From the NCBI GenBank assembly GCA_036786445.1, contig DAIQRD010000075.1, positions 1 through 12,378 on the forward strand: a stretch of 12,378 nt of DNA. Direction: 5' to 3'. The notes below the pieces were generated by a model, which ran no database searches, had not been told where the DNA came from, and was given only the letters and a program-made list of their open reading frames with translations. The position numbers and the translations under genes were made by a program. This stretch comes from JAAZMF01 sp036786445 (GTDB taxonomy: Bacteria; Bacillota; Limnochordia; DTU087). Shown piece after piece: positions 1-5,797 of the stretch (position 1 is its first letter; each line of letters opens with the position of its first letter).

Positions 1-1068
1 ATCATGGTCGAGGATTCCATGCCAATATTCCTCCGTGCCAAACTGACACGTCCGCCAACGGAAGTATACAATGCCATCGGCGCCCCTGGAGACAGCTTGG
101 TATGTCCAAAGACGAATTTCACCTGGCCGGGGTGTAGAGTGGATGGTCTCCCAGCCACTCGGACCGCTCTGTTGTTCCATCACCCAGAAGCTCTGCTTAC
201 GAATTCCCCGCATCAGATCATGACTCATGGCCAGACGTATACTATCTGGTGCTCCTTGGAACCTAGGGTAGTTATCCCAGGAAATGAAATCCAAATCAGC
301 ACTCAGCTTGTAATAATCGATTTCGGGGAAGAGACCCATGAGATTATGCGTGATGAATTGGTTGATAGTATGTTGCCGCAGGATTCGAATCTGACGCGCC
401 TGATACTCCACCTTCATATCTGAAGAGAAGCGATAGAAATCCAGTAGTAAGCTGGGGTTATGCGAGGCGACTGTCTTTCTAGGGACTATCACTTGATCCC
501 AGGAACTGTATGTCTGGCTCCAGAAAACCGTGCCCCAAGCTTGGTTTAGGGCCTCTAGGGTGCCGTATTTCTGCTGCAGCCAGCGGTGAAAAGCTGTTTG
601 GCAGGAATCGCAGTAACACCTGGTGGTAGAGTGGCATCCGAATTCATTGTCAGTCTGCCAACCGATGACTCCTGGGTGGTGGCCATAATGCTTAGCTAGT
701 TGACCTACGATGAGATCACTGTACCAGTGGTAAATTTCCTGGGTTGAGCAGTAGTGACAGCGAGAACCAAAACCACGAACATGGCCATCAGCATCGATCG
801 GTAGAATTTCTGGATGCTTGTCAATCAGCCACTTGGGTGGGGTGGCAGTGGGGGTGCCGATGATAATCTTGATCCCGCGTTTATTGAGTATCTCGATTGC
901 TTTGTCTAGCCACGTAAAGTCATAGTGTCCCTCAACCGGCTCCATTTTCGCCCAAGCAAACTCTGCCAGCCGTATCACATTCAGATTGGCGGCCTGCATC
1001 ATCTGCGCATCGCTTTCCCATCTTTTCTCGGGCCAATGCTCTGGGTAGTAATCTGCTCCAAAATACAT
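1..1068 (-). CDS. GH42 beta-galactosidase (C-terminus cut by window edge)
   Basis: Glycoside hydrolase family 42, expected to release terminal beta-galactose from short galactosides or galacto-oligosaccharides, probably in the cytoplasm because there is no signal peptide. The 356 visible codons cover most of the TIM-barrel. Seen: the N-terminal family motif ADYYPEHW (residues 5-12), TDNEFG with the likely acid/base Glu142, and VMEQQSGPSGW with the likely nucleophile Glu298. Cys104 or Cys107 with Cys151, Cys153 and Cys156 match the spacing of the structural zinc cluster of family members. The start at 1068 is chosen because GGAGG (1079-1075) lies 6 nt upstream; an in-frame ATG at 1074 directly abuts that site and is unlikely. 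The reading frame is open to base 1, so about 300 residues (trimerisation and C-terminal domains) lie outside. It follows the permease-like ORF by 41 bp on the same strand, as in a galactoside uptake operon. Family assignment is firm; substrate is inferred. Confidence 0.93.
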   Translation of the reverse strand, partial: MYFGADYYPEHWPEKRWESDAQMMQAANLNVIRLAEFAWAKMEPVEGHYDFTWLDKAIEILNKRGIKIIIGTPTATPPKWLIDKHPEILPIDADGHVRGFGSRCHYCSTQEIYHWYSDLIVGQLAKHYGHHPGVIGWQTDNEFGCHSTTRCYCDSCQTAFHRWLQQKYGTLEALNQAWGTVFWSQTYSSWDQVIVPRKTVASHNPSLLLDFYRFSSDMKVEYQARQIRILRQHTINQFITHNLMGLFPEIDYYKLSADLDFISWDNYPRFQGAPDSIRLAMSHDLMRGIRKQSFWVMEQQSGPSGWETIHSTPRPGEIRLWTYQAVSRGADGIVYFRWRTCQFGTEEYWHGILDHD

Positions 1069-1109
1069 AGCCATCCTCCGTTTCCTTTTGAATATTGCTC
1101 CCTATCCAT

Positions 1110-1733
1110 TCACCCTTTGATCGCTCCTGCAGTAATCCCAGCAATGAAGTGACGCTGTAGAAGCATGAATGCAATGATCAGAGGCAATGTCGATAACGTT
1201 GATCCTGCCATAATCTGATCGAAAGGTGTGCGAATAGGATCTTGCAGGCTGCGTAACGCGACTGTGACGGTCATCATCTCTGGCCTTTGAAGTAAGATCA
1301 GCGGCCAGAGGAAATTATTCCAAGAGTTCATGAAAAAGATTATGCTCAGGCTACCCATGGCTGGTTTGGCAATTGGCAGGATCATGTTGAAAAAGATACG
1401 AAACTCCGAACAGCCGTCTACTCGGGCGGCATCCATTAGCTCATCTGGTATTGTGGCGATATTCTGCCTCATGAAAAAGATCCCAAACGCGTTGGCGGCA
1501 CCGGGAATTATGAGTCCCCAGTGGGAATCGATCCACCCGATATTACGAAAAACCACGTAAAGAGGGATCATGGTTACCTCGAAAGTGCCCTCAATCGTGA
1601 CTTGGGCGCCTGGCGTCAGGCCCATATCCATGAGTCTTCGCCTAGTAGGTCCTTGACCATTAATGGCAACAATGATACTGGGTATTTTCGGACTAAGAGC
1701 ATCTAGTGAGAAAAGCTGCCCACTATCATCCAT
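1110..1733 (-). CDS. Chimeric ORF: N-terminal FeoA fused in frame to C-terminal half of a MalG-type sugar ABC permease
   Basis: The 207-residue product has two unrelated halves. Residues about 8-48 are FeoA-like (SH3-fold accessory protein of FeoB ferrous-iron transport), with INGQGPTRRRLMDMGLTPGA visible; the last ~30 residues of a normal ~75-residue FeoA are missing. From about residue 51 (FEVTMIPLYVVF) to the end it is the C-terminal half of a carbohydrate ABC permease of the MalG/LacG type, with the EAA-loop signature at about 98-122 (ELMDAARVDG, then ILP) and the usual final membrane segments. The permease's first ~110 residues, including the first two or three membrane helices, are absent. 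The junction falls near 1580-1590. The start at 1733 overlaps the regulator stop (TAATG) and has a GGAG site upstream, as expected for a genuine feoA. It is unlikely to work as a transporter. Either a deletion joined an feo operon to a lac-type operon, or the assembly is chimeric. Confidence 0.8.
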   Translation of the reverse strand: MDDSGQLFSLDALSPKIPSIIVAINGQGPTRRRLMDMGLTPGAQVTIEGTFEVTMIPLYVVFRNIGWIDSHWGLIIPGAANAFGIFFMRQNIATIPDELMDAARVDGCSEFRIFFNMILPIAKPAMGSLSIIFFMNSWNNFLWPLILLQRPEMMTVTVALRSLQDPIRTPFDQIMAGSTLSTLPLIIAFMLLQRHFIAGITAGAIKG

Positions 1734-2107
1734 TAGTTCATCTCCTTCTCCATAAACTTCACTAAGCGAGCAATGGTCTCTTTGCTGATCACGTGTTCTA
1801 CACCACATGCGTCTTCCTCTGCTGTACTCTCATCGACACCTAGCATGGTGACGAGGAATTGCTTAATGATTTGATGTCGTCTATAGATGGCACGAGCTTG
1901 ATCCTTACCGGTAGTAGTGAGATAGACTGGGCCATATCTTTCCTGTTGGATCAGCCTTCGCTCAGCCAGGAGACCTACGGCTTGGTTGACGCTGGCTTTC
2001 GATACCCCCAGGTGTGTTGCAATATCAGTAGTACGGGCACCGCCCTCATCGGTTAGCCTTAGGATCGCCTCCAGGTAGTCTTCTAAAGATGGTGACATTC
2101 TAGCCAT
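1733..2107 (-). CDS. DtxR/MntR-family metal-dependent transcriptional repressor
   Basis: A 124-residue metal-responsive repressor, probably controlling the adjacent feoA-type iron or manganese genes and itself. An N-terminal winged helix (helix-turn-helix about residues 26-47, RTTDIATHLGVSKASVNQAV) is followed by the dimerisation/metal-binding helices. By alignment from memory with MntR and DtxR, the metal ligands appear to be Asp10, Glu13, His79, Cys101, Glu104 and His105. Asp10 resembles manganese-type MntR, while the segment EDACGVEHVIS resembles DtxR with cysteine where MntR has glutamate, so metal choice is open. There is no C-terminal SH3 domain, so it is an MntR-sized protein, slightly shorter than B. 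subtilis MntR (142). The start at 2107 is preferred because GGAG lies 7-8 nt upstream; ATG at 2125 is an alternative. The stop overlaps the next start by one base (TAATG), so the two genes are translationally coupled. Confidence 0.88.
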   Translation of the reverse strand: MARMSPSLEDYLEAILRLTDEGGARTTDIATHLGVSKASVNQAVGLLAERRLIQQERYGPVYLTTTGKDQARAIYRRHQIIKQFLVTMLGVDESTAEEDACGVEHVISKETIARLVKFMEKEMN

Positions 2108-2173
2108 TGTATCGCTCCTTTCTGCCATTGCTCCGCCGGTTGTATGGTAAGACATGAATCTCATTGACCCAAA

Positions 2174-2189
2174 GTAAGGCGTACCTAAC
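2174..2189. promoter_or_regulatory. DtxR-box-like operator
   Basis: The sequence GTAAGGCGTACCTAAC consists of two 6-bp half-sites (GTAAGG and CCTAAC) around 4 central bases, symmetric except for one pair. Read on the minus strand it contains TTAGGTA, like the DtxR-family consensus TTAGGTTAG. It lies just downstream of the predicted transcription start of the regulator gene, where a bound repressor would block transcription. Autoregulation by the metal regulator encoded at 1733-2107 is inferred. Confidence 0.45.
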
Positions 2190-2199
2190 ACCCACTCCA

Positions 2200-2228
2200 A
2201 ATATATGCCACGTGGATTCTATTGTCAA
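2200..2228 (-). promoter_or_regulatory. Sigma-A type promoter for the metal-regulator operon
   Basis: On the minus strand TTGACA (2228-2223, perfect -35) is followed after exactly 17 bp by TATATT (2205-2200, five of six -10 bases). The start of transcription would be near 2193, about 85 bp before the regulator ATG, and the DtxR-box-like palindrome lies immediately downstream. The 17-bp spacer contains the palindrome CCACGTGG. Confidence 0.65.
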
Positions 2229-2257
2229 GCTAAGAAGTGGTACAATCGCCACGTGGC
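2207..2257. repeat. Two copies of GCCACGTGG 41 bp apart
   Basis: GCCACGTGG occurs at 2207-2215 (within the spacer of the regulator-operon promoter) and at 2248-2256, where it extends to a perfect 10-bp palindrome GCCACGTGGC. The core CCACGTGG is self-complementary in both copies. The 41-bp spacing is close to four helical turns, so both could lie on one face of the DNA. A second regulator binding here is possible but unproven; short repeats like this can arise by chance. Confidence 0.3.
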
Positions 2258-2263
2258 CAGGGG

Positions 2264-2728
2264 TTATTGGTGGTTAGTTCGGGTCTTGGCGTGCTTTGCT
2301 TCTATCTTGGATATCAATGATACCCGCTCAGCATGGCGGCCGCCTTCGAATTCTGCCTTAAGCCAAGTGTCTATGATCATCTTGGCAAGGTCAATGCCTA
2401 CTACTCTGGCTCCAATGGCCAATACGTTGGCATTATTGTGTTGCCTGGACATGGCAGCTGTATAGCAGTCACTACAGGCCGCCGCCCGGATCCCCGGTAC
2501 TTTATTGGCGGCTAGGGAGATACCGATCCCAGTTCCACAAAATAGCAGCCCTTTTTCGCACTCTCCACTGACTACTGCGTTGGCAACTTTCTCTGCATAG
2601 ATGGGGTAATCTGTCCTCTCGTCTGAGAAGCAACCGAAATCCTTGTACTGAATGCCTTTGTCATCTAGATATGTCTTGATATCTTCTTTGAATGAAAACG
2701 CTGCATGGTCTGAGCCAATGGCTAGCAT
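2264..2728 (-). CDS. rpiB: Ribose-5-phosphate isomerase B (RpiB/LacAB family)
   Basis: A cytosolic enzyme interconverting ribose 5-phosphate and ribulose 5-phosphate in the non-oxidative pentose phosphate pathway. The 154-residue length is typical. Seen: GSDHAAF at 5-11 (active-site Asp7/His8), FCGTGIGISLAANK at 63-76 with the likely catalytic base Cys64 and the anion-hole loop, SRQHNNANVLAIGARVVG at 94-111, and FEGGRHAERV at 127-136. These match RpiB better than LacA or LacB, though sugar-phosphate specificity within the family is not certain from sequence. ATG at 2728 has a weak upstream site (AAGGGATGG). It stands alone on the minus strand, 35 bp upstream of the regulator-operon promoter, with no clear intrinsic terminator after it. 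The basic C-terminal tail (about 143-154) is not part of the catalytic fold. Confidence 0.93.
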   Translation of the reverse strand: MLAIGSDHAAFSFKEDIKTYLDDKGIQYKDFGCFSDERTDYPIYAEKVANAVVSGECEKGLLFCGTGIGISLAANKVPGIRAAACSDCYTAAMSRQHNNANVLAIGARVVGIDLAKMIIDTWLKAEFEGGRHAERVSLISKIEAKHAKTRTNHQ

Positions 2729-2783
2729 TGTTTACCATCCCTTCTAGACGGAGCGATGTGAGATACTGCACCATTCAGCTTCT

Positions 2784-2813
2784 ATTATAACAATCTTTTC
2801 TACCAGCCAGCAA
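2784..2813 (-). promoter_or_regulatory. Likely rpiB promoter
   Basis: On the minus strand a perfect -10 TATAAT (2789-2784) is preceded after 18 bp by TTGCTG (2813-2808), a weak -35 that keeps TTG. The transcript would start near 2777, giving an rpiB leader of about 50 nt. The same bases on the plus strand read TATTAT/TATAAC, so weak divergent transcription is conceivable, but no good plus-strand -35 is visible. Confidence 0.5.
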
Positions 2814-2845
2814 ATCTCAAGCCACACATTTCCGCTCAGTTCCTC

Positions 2846-2992
2846 GAGGGAATCGTATCGTCCCTCCACCTATGTAAAAGGTGTAAGCGAGAGGCTAGGG
2901 GCCCGTGGTGGGCGATCAAACGGCCCAGTGCGAATAGCAGGATAGTTTTCCCTAATAGGGAAGTTTGTTGAATAGTCTCTCGCACTTTTTTT
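2846..2992 (+). promoter_or_regulatory. Structured RNA segment with alternative stems ending in a T-tract, upstream of potA
   Basis: Read as plus-strand RNA the segment holds consecutive stems. GAGGGA (2846-2851) pairs with TCCCTC (2861-2866), and CACCT (2867-2871) with AGGTG (2879-2883). GCGAGAG (2887-2893) pairs with CTCTCGC (2977-2983) and encloses two more hairpins: GGGCCCGT with ACGGCCC (one bulge, about 2899-2926) and TTCCCT (2948-2953) with AGGGAA (2957-2962). A competing stem AGTGCGA (2927-2933) with TCGCACT (2980-2986) uses the same 3' arm and abuts seven Ts (2986-2992). This layout suits an attenuator, riboswitch or small RNA. I could not match it to a riboswitch class from memory, and no clear plus-strand promoter precedes it. 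Confidence 0.38.
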
Positions 2993-2995
2993 GTG

Positions 2996-3024
2996 TTGCA
3001 GCCTGGCAATAATGCAAGTATAAT
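2996..3024 (+). promoter_or_regulatory. Sigma-A type promoter for potABCD
   Basis: TTGCAG (2996-3001, four of six) is separated by 17 bp from a perfect TATAAT (3019-3024). Transcription would start around 3031, about 66 nt before the potA ribosome-binding region. The presumed leader contains a small stem, CATACC (3032-3037) with GGTATG (3050-3055), ahead of AGGAGG (3083-3088). The promoter begins four bases after the T-tract of the structured segment. Confidence 0.65.
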
Positions 3025-3114
3025 ACTCTAGCATACCTTGCAAGCCCGTGGTATGGTTCCGGAACAGTGATTTCATCTAGTTAGGAGGAGACAAGAATCG
3101 CTGAGAATGTAATT

Positions 3115-4203
3115 GTGCGCTTTGAGAACGTCATCAAGCAGTATGATGATGATCCTGCTGTGTTGGATGATGTCAGCTTTGCACTGGAGAGAGGTAAGTT
3201 CTACACACTGCTCGGTCCCTCGGGCTGTGGTAAGACCACCATCATCCGCCTAATCGCCGGGCTGACTGAACCCACTAGTGGAAGAATCTATATAGATGGG
3301 CAGGAGATCCGCAGCATCTCTCCGCGCCAGCGCAAAGTAAACACCATATTTCAGGACTACGCGCTTTTTCCCCATCTGAATGTATTTGAAAATGTGGCCT
3401 TTGGCCTCCGGGTACGCCGTATGCCAAACGATGTGATCAGATCCAAAGTGCAGGAAGCGTTGCGCTTCGTTAACCTAACGGGGCTGGAAAACCGAGAGAT
3501 TGCGGGGATGTCTGGTGGTCAGCAACAGCGAGTGGCCATTGCCCGTGCCATTGTCAATGAGCCTGAAGTACTTCTCCTTGATGAACCGTTGTCAGCTCTG
3601 GACTTGAAATTACGGCAGGAGATGCAGTATGAGCTCCGGGAGTTGCAGCGCCGGCTGGGTATCACCTTTGTGTTTGTGACCCACGATCAGGAGGAAGCAC
3701 TGGCACTGTCTGATGAGATTTTCGTTCTGAACAATGGTCGCATTCAGCAAAGTGGGACTCCGACAGATATCTATGATGAGCCGGTAAATCGGTTTGTCGC
3801 GGATTTTATTGGGGAATCCAACATCGTCTCAGGTATCATGATTAGAGATAACTTGGTTGAATTTGTGGGCAACCAGTTCGAATGTCTCGACAGGGGCTTT
3901 CGTCCCAATGAACCAGCAGAGATCGTTATTCGTCCTGAAGATCTGGAACTCACCGATAAAGATACGGGCAAGCTCAGGGTGCGGGTGGATTCCCAGTTGT
4001 TTCGCGGAGTGCACTACGAGATCTGTTGCTACGATGAAGAAGGCAATGAATGGCTGGTACATTCTACCAAGAAAGCCATAGTGGGTGACGAGATCGGATT
4101 GGATTTCTGGCCCGAGGATATCCATGTCATGAGGTTAGGCGAAACCGAAGCCGAATTCGACAAACGGCTGGAATCGTATGAAGAGGTGCGCCATGAACAA
4201 TAG
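3115..4203 (+). CDS. potA: Spermidine/putrescine ABC transporter ATP-binding protein PotA
   Basis: The cytoplasmic ATPase that energises polyamine import with PotB, PotC and PotD. From GTG 3115 the product is 362 residues, typical for PotA. Seen: Walker A GPSGCGKTT (34-42), Q-loop Gln80 in FQDYALFPH, the ABC signature MSGGQQQRV (132-140; Met replaces the usual Leu), Walker B VLLLDEP (152-158), and the switch His190 in VTHDQEE. The rest, about 230-362, is the C-terminal regulatory (TOBE-type) region, with IRPEDLEL visible. The start is problematic. AGGAGG at 3083-3088 is 26 nt from this GTG but exactly 8 nt from the in-frame ATC at 3097, which would add six residues (start, then AENVI). The upstream frame has no ATG, so either ATC initiates or GTG is used with poor spacing. 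It overlaps potB by 11 nt. Confidence 0.95.
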   Translation: MRFENVIKQYDDDPAVLDDVSFALERGKFYTLLGPSGCGKTTIIRLIAGLTEPTSGRIYIDGQEIRSISPRQRKVNTIFQDYALFPHLNVFENVAFGLRVRRMPNDVIRSKVQEALRFVNLTGLENREIAGMSGGQQQRVAIARAIVNEPEVLLLDEPLSALDLKLRQEMQYELRELQRRLGITFVFVTHDQEEALALSDEIFVLNNGRIQQSGTPTDIYDEPVNRFVADFIGESNIVSGIMIRDNLVEFVGNQFECLDRGFRPNEPAEIVIRPEDLELTDKDTGKLRVRVDSQLFRGVHYEICCYDEEGNEWLVHSTKKAIVGDEIGLDFWPEDIHVMRLGETEAEFDKRLESYEEVRHEQ

Positions 4204-4993
4204 AGCCCGCAATATATATTTAGTCCCCTATGGGATATGGATGGTTCTCTTTGTTGTCGTTCCTATCATACTTGTTGGGTATTACTCTCTGTTTGATATC
4301 GATGGAGCACTGAGCACTGTGAACTACATGAGGTTTTTTACCCCGGTTTACCTGAAGATGACATTTGCATCTTTTTGGTATGCCTTGCTGATTACTGCAA
4401 TCTCTTTGCTGATTGCCTATCCAACGGCATACTGGCTCAGTAAGACCAAGCACAAGCAGCTCTGGCTCTTGCTAATCATTATGCCCTCTTGGATGAATTT
4501 GCTGCTTAAGACATATGCTTTCATTGGTATGCTGGGCACATATGGGCCCGTCAACTCGTTTCTGAATGCTATTGGCGTGGGCACCAAGCAGATCCTGTTC
4601 ACTGACTTTAGCTTCATATTTGTCGCTGTTTATATCTTCATCCCGTTTATGATCCTACCCATATTCGGTGCCTTGGAGGAGCTTAGTCCGTCCCTGGTGG
4701 CCGCAGCCTATGATTTGGGGGCATCTGCATGGACGACGTTTCGTCGAGTGATCTTCCCACTGACTATCAGTGGGGTACAGGCTGGGTGCCAAGCGGTGTT
4801 CATACCGACACTGTCGCTGTTTATGATTACCCGTTTGATTGCCGGTAATCGCGTGATCACCTTGGGTACTGCCATAGAGCAGCATTTTCTTGTCACACAA
4901 GATTGGGGAATGGGCTCGACTTTGGCTGTCTTCTTGATTATTACCATGGGGCTGACCATGTGGGCAACATCAGGCAGAAAGCGGGTGAAATAG
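4193..4993 (+). CDS. potB: Spermidine/putrescine ABC transporter permease PotB
   Basis: The first of two inner-membrane subunits forming the polyamine translocation path. The 266-residue product has about six hydrophobic segments, beginning at about 10-31 (LVPYGIWMVLFVVVPIILVG) and 60-82. The EAA loop that docks to PotA is at about 168-190, with AAAYDLGAS followed by VIFPL. ATG 4193 is preferred over the in-frame ATG 4178 because GAGGTG (4184-4189) lies just upstream and the product then begins MNNRARN, like PotB homologues. It overlaps the 3' end of potA by 11 nt and its stop directly abuts the potC ATG, so potA, potB and potC should be translationally coupled. PotB versus PotC is assigned from gene order and sequence character. 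Confidence 0.92.
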   Translation: MNNRARNIYLVPYGIWMVLFVVVPIILVGYYSLFDIDGALSTVNYMRFFTPVYLKMTFASFWYALLITAISLLIAYPTAYWLSKTKHKQLWLLLIIMPSWMNLLLKTYAFIGMLGTYGPVNSFLNAIGVGTKQILFTDFSFIFVAVYIFIPFMILPIFGALEELSPSLVAAAYDLGASAWTTFRRVIFPLTISGVQAGCQAVFIPTLSLFMITRLIAGNRVITLGTAIEQHFLVTQDWGMGSTLAVFLIITMGLTMWATSGRKRVK

Positions 4994-5797
4994 ATGAGCA
5001 GGACCTCTAGACTAGCCAAAGTGTATTTGATATTTGTGTTTGTGATCCTCTACGCGCCCATCCTCTACCTAGCATATTACTCGTTTAACAGCGGGGGTAC
5101 CATGTACAATTTCGAGGGGTTCACTTTGGAGTGGTACCAAGAGGTGTTTCAGGACACGCGGCTCCTTATCATTTTGCTCAACACCTTGACGATTGCACTC
5201 TTGGCGGCAGCTATCTCCACTATCATCGGTGTTGCCGGCGCCCTGGCCATCACCAATGTACAGCATAGGCGAATCCGTAACGCTCTGCTGACCCTAAATA
5301 ATGTGATGATTGTCAGCCCCGATGTGATCATAGGAGCATCTTTTCTGATTCTTTTTGCTATGATTGGTATGCGGTTGGGTTTTTTGTCGGTCCTCATTGC
5401 CCACGTTGCCTTTAGTGTGCCAATTGTGGTATTGATGGTTTTGCCGAAACTGCAGGAAATGAGCCCAACCCTTATTGATGCTGCCCGGGATTTAGGGGCC
5501 AGTAGACGGGATGTGTTGACCCGAGTGGTTATACCCTATATTAGCCCTGGGATCTTGGCCGGGTTTTTCATGGCTCTCACCTATTCCCTCGACGATTTCG
5601 CAGTTACTTTTTTCGTGACCGGGGGCGGTTTCTCAACCTTGTCGGTGGAGATCTATTCTTTGGCTAGGCGAGGTATCTCTTTGACCATCAACGCGCTATC
5701 GACGCTGATCTTCCTCGTTACCTTGGCCCTGGTTTTTGGTTATTACGCCATCAGCAAGCAAGCGGGCCGGCCCATCAGACTGGAGGTGGAGCAGTGA
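4994..5797 (+). CDS. potC: Spermidine/putrescine ABC transporter permease PotC
   Basis: The second membrane subunit of the polyamine importer, 267 residues, the usual PotC length. The first membrane segment at about 10-30 contains the family-typical VFVILYAPILYLAYYSFNSG pattern. Several further hydrophobic stretches follow. The EAA loop is at about 160-181, with IDAARDLGAS followed by VVIPYISPG. A short basic C-terminus ends the protein. ATG 4994 follows the potB stop with no gap, and the only upstream site is a weak GGGTG, which suggests dependence on ribosomes finishing potB. Its final TGA overlaps the potD GTG. Confidence 0.93.
   Translation: MSRTSRLAKVYLIFVFVILYAPILYLAYYSFNSGGTMYNFEGFTLEWYQEVFQDTRLLIILLNTLTIALLAAAISTIIGVAGALAITNVQHRRIRNALLTLNNVMIVSPDVIIGASFLILFAMIGMRLGFLSVLIAHVAFSVPIVVLMVLPKLQEMSPTLIDAARDLGASRRDVLTRVVIPYISPGILAGFFMALTYSLDDFAVTFFVTGGGFSTLSVEIYSLARRGISLTINALSTLIFLVTLALVFGYYAISKQAGRPIRLEVEQ

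Noticed and set aside
4..423. Plus-strand ORF of 139 codons
   Set aside because: It lies antisense to the GH42 galactosidase, whose conserved catalytic motifs are in the minus-strand frame; its product has no recognisable features.
1066..1074. Upstream ATG at 1074 as the GH42 start
   Set aside because: It directly abuts GGAGG with no spacing; ATG at 1068 has 6-nt spacing.
932..1174. Minus-strand ORF of 80 codons spanning the GH42 start and permease end
   Set aside because: It overlaps two recognised coding sequences in another frame on the same strand and has no motif.
1734..1808. N-terminal extension of the FeoA/permease ORF up to 1808
   Set aside because: These codons overlap the regulator gene in another frame; the FeoA-like sequence begins after ATG 1733, which has its own ribosome site and TAATG coupling.
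2108..2200. N-terminal extension of the metal regulator up to 2200
   Set aside because: It would run through the operator-like palindrome and almost to the -10; family homology begins at about MARMSPSLEDYLE.
3026..3035. CTCTAGCATA shared between the potA leader and the 10740 inverted repeat
   Set aside because: Many 10-mer matches are expected by chance in a 12-kb window; the potA copy has no matching second arm.
3829..4125. Minus-strand ORF of 98 codons inside potA
   Set aside because: Shadow of the potA C-terminal domain; no motif, and potA reading is well supported.
4178..4192. ATG 4178 as potB start
   Set aside because: ATG 4193 has the better-placed GAGGTG site and fits homologous PotB N-termini.
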